64,000 bases of DNA, from NCBI GenBank assembly GCA_964019165.1, contig OZ025271.1, positions 11,158,759 to 11,222,758 of the forward strand. Direction: 5' to 3'. This document shows positions 62,863 through 64,000 of this stretch, one piece after another. The notes beneath the pieces are model-generated. The model saw nothing but the letters and a program-made list of their open reading frames with translations. It was not told the DNA's origin and made no database searches. Position 1 is the stretch's first letter, and each line of letters begins with the position of its first letter. Made by a program: the position numbers and the translations under genes. Origin of the DNA: Mastigias papua. Lineage: Eukaryota > Cnidaria > Scyphozoa > Rhizostomeae > Mastigiidae.

Positions 62863-62990
62863 AAATAAACATTTGCTGAGGATTGCCGTAAAGCATGAAA
62901 CTAATAGTACTGACTGAGCTGCTGTGTCTTTTCTGACCAGTATTCTGCAAATATATGTATATATATATATATATATGAACTCAGTAGCTT

Positions 62991-63105
<115 letters not shown>

Positions 63106-64000
63106 CTGTATATATTCGCAAACAATACAAACAATATATATATATATATAACTCAACAGCTACAATCTCCAAAAAAACTGTTTAACAAGTTATTATAGGT
63201 AATAAAGAAAATAGACTTCAACTTTTTAACGTTTCGAGTTATGTCTTCTTCAGTATTAACCATTCAAGTTACATGCAGTGCATTTATTATCTCAACACAC
63301 AAGCAAAGAAAACAACACACAATAAGGCAGTAGCAATAGAAACTTAAAATAATGCAAATAGAGTACACTACCTAACACCTGGAATTGAAGTGAATAGATC
63401 CTGTATTAATAGCAAAAGACAGGGATACCAGGGAGTATAGCACTGTCCGTCCCACCAGAGCAGGAGAATTGCGTAGAGAAACAGCTAAGGTTATAGCAAA
63501 ACCATATCTGTTATAGCCATAGCTACCATAGCTTATTACGCTAGGTATAGCAGTAGGAGATAATGAAAGCATATTAGATAACGCAATACTGCATACATAA
63601 ACACACGAAGAAAAATAAAGCATAAATTTGAAATAATAGTAGTAATACTAGTGATGAGTTATTTCAAATTTGCAGAAGTAACTTGTCTTGCGGTAATTAA
63701 GGCCTACTGTATTAGTAGTGTTACCATTGATGGTTGTTAAGTAGCCCCACTGAACGCTGCACGTGTTAACAGGTTTAGGGTCAACATGTGAGATAAGATA
63801 GTTTATATGAACACCTTCAAAGTCGTTGTGACTGATGTTTTCATCATTTGTCTTAGTTCAATATCAGATGTATACTTCAAGTCTGAGATGCTGAGGAGCT
63901 GGTCAGGGAAAGCAAACCAATCCATCAGCAGTTTTGAAAAGATACGCACAGTTGGAAAAGGTTGTTTATGAATAAGCATTTTTCAGTAGTCAAAGTTTTC

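Overview
The window comes from an animal nuclear genome and is probably not vertebrate. Genes are sparse, split by long introns with GT-AG ends, and embedded in AT-rich DNA full of microsatellites, minisatellites, inverted-repeat elements (MITEs), a tRNA-derived SINE and decayed non-LTR retrotransposons (LINEs). A Gq-class G-alpha gene with seven exons and the EYNLV C-terminus, plus an ANP32 gene, fits a metazoan. The species cannot be fixed from the sequence; a marine invertebrate such as a cnidarian or an invertebrate deuterostome is a guess from gene content and repeat style.

Layout. (1) 1-572: last coding exon of a multi-pass membrane protein, probably TMEM26-like, running in from the left edge. 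(2) 573-7138: intergenic, with a Harbinger-type MITE, a pentanucleotide array, an AT-rich block, a GAT array and a 17/20-bp minisatellite. (3) 7139-22997: a complete seven-exon G-alpha-q gene (356 aa). Its introns hold (AT)n tracts, MITEs, several minisatellites (one of about 1.1 kb) and a tandem duplication that copies the acceptor of exon 4. (4) 22998-33861: intergenic, with a long (AT)n tract, an intact-looking SINE with target-site duplications, and a minus-strand LINE remnant carrying a nested MITE. (5) 33862-43156: a complete eight-exon ANP32 gene (318 aa), four LRR-region exons followed by an unusually long acidic tail. (6) 43157-59415: intergenic, with three or more LINE remnants, nested Harbinger and pogo-like MITEs, a perfect 35-bp minisatellite and a 0.7-kb CATAT array with a 350-bp higher-order repeat. 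(7) 59416-62354 and onward: the first four coding exons of a gene for a DUF4347-like, caspase-fold (clan CD) protein, running toward or past the right edge, with more MITEs and (AT)n tracts in its introns.

All four genes lie on the plus strand. Nothing suggests that they act together. G-alpha-q signals at the plasma membrane, ANP32 proteins are nuclear acidic chaperones and phosphatase regulators, and the DUF4347-like protein has no assigned role. The last is the most novel item: it keeps a His-Gly...Ala-Cys pair like that of clan CD cysteine peptidases in a family best known from large bacterial surface proteins. The other notable signals are the duplicated acceptor in the G-alpha-q gene and a MITE family whose five complete copies are all flanked by 9-bp direct repeats and carry inverted CCAAT motifs.
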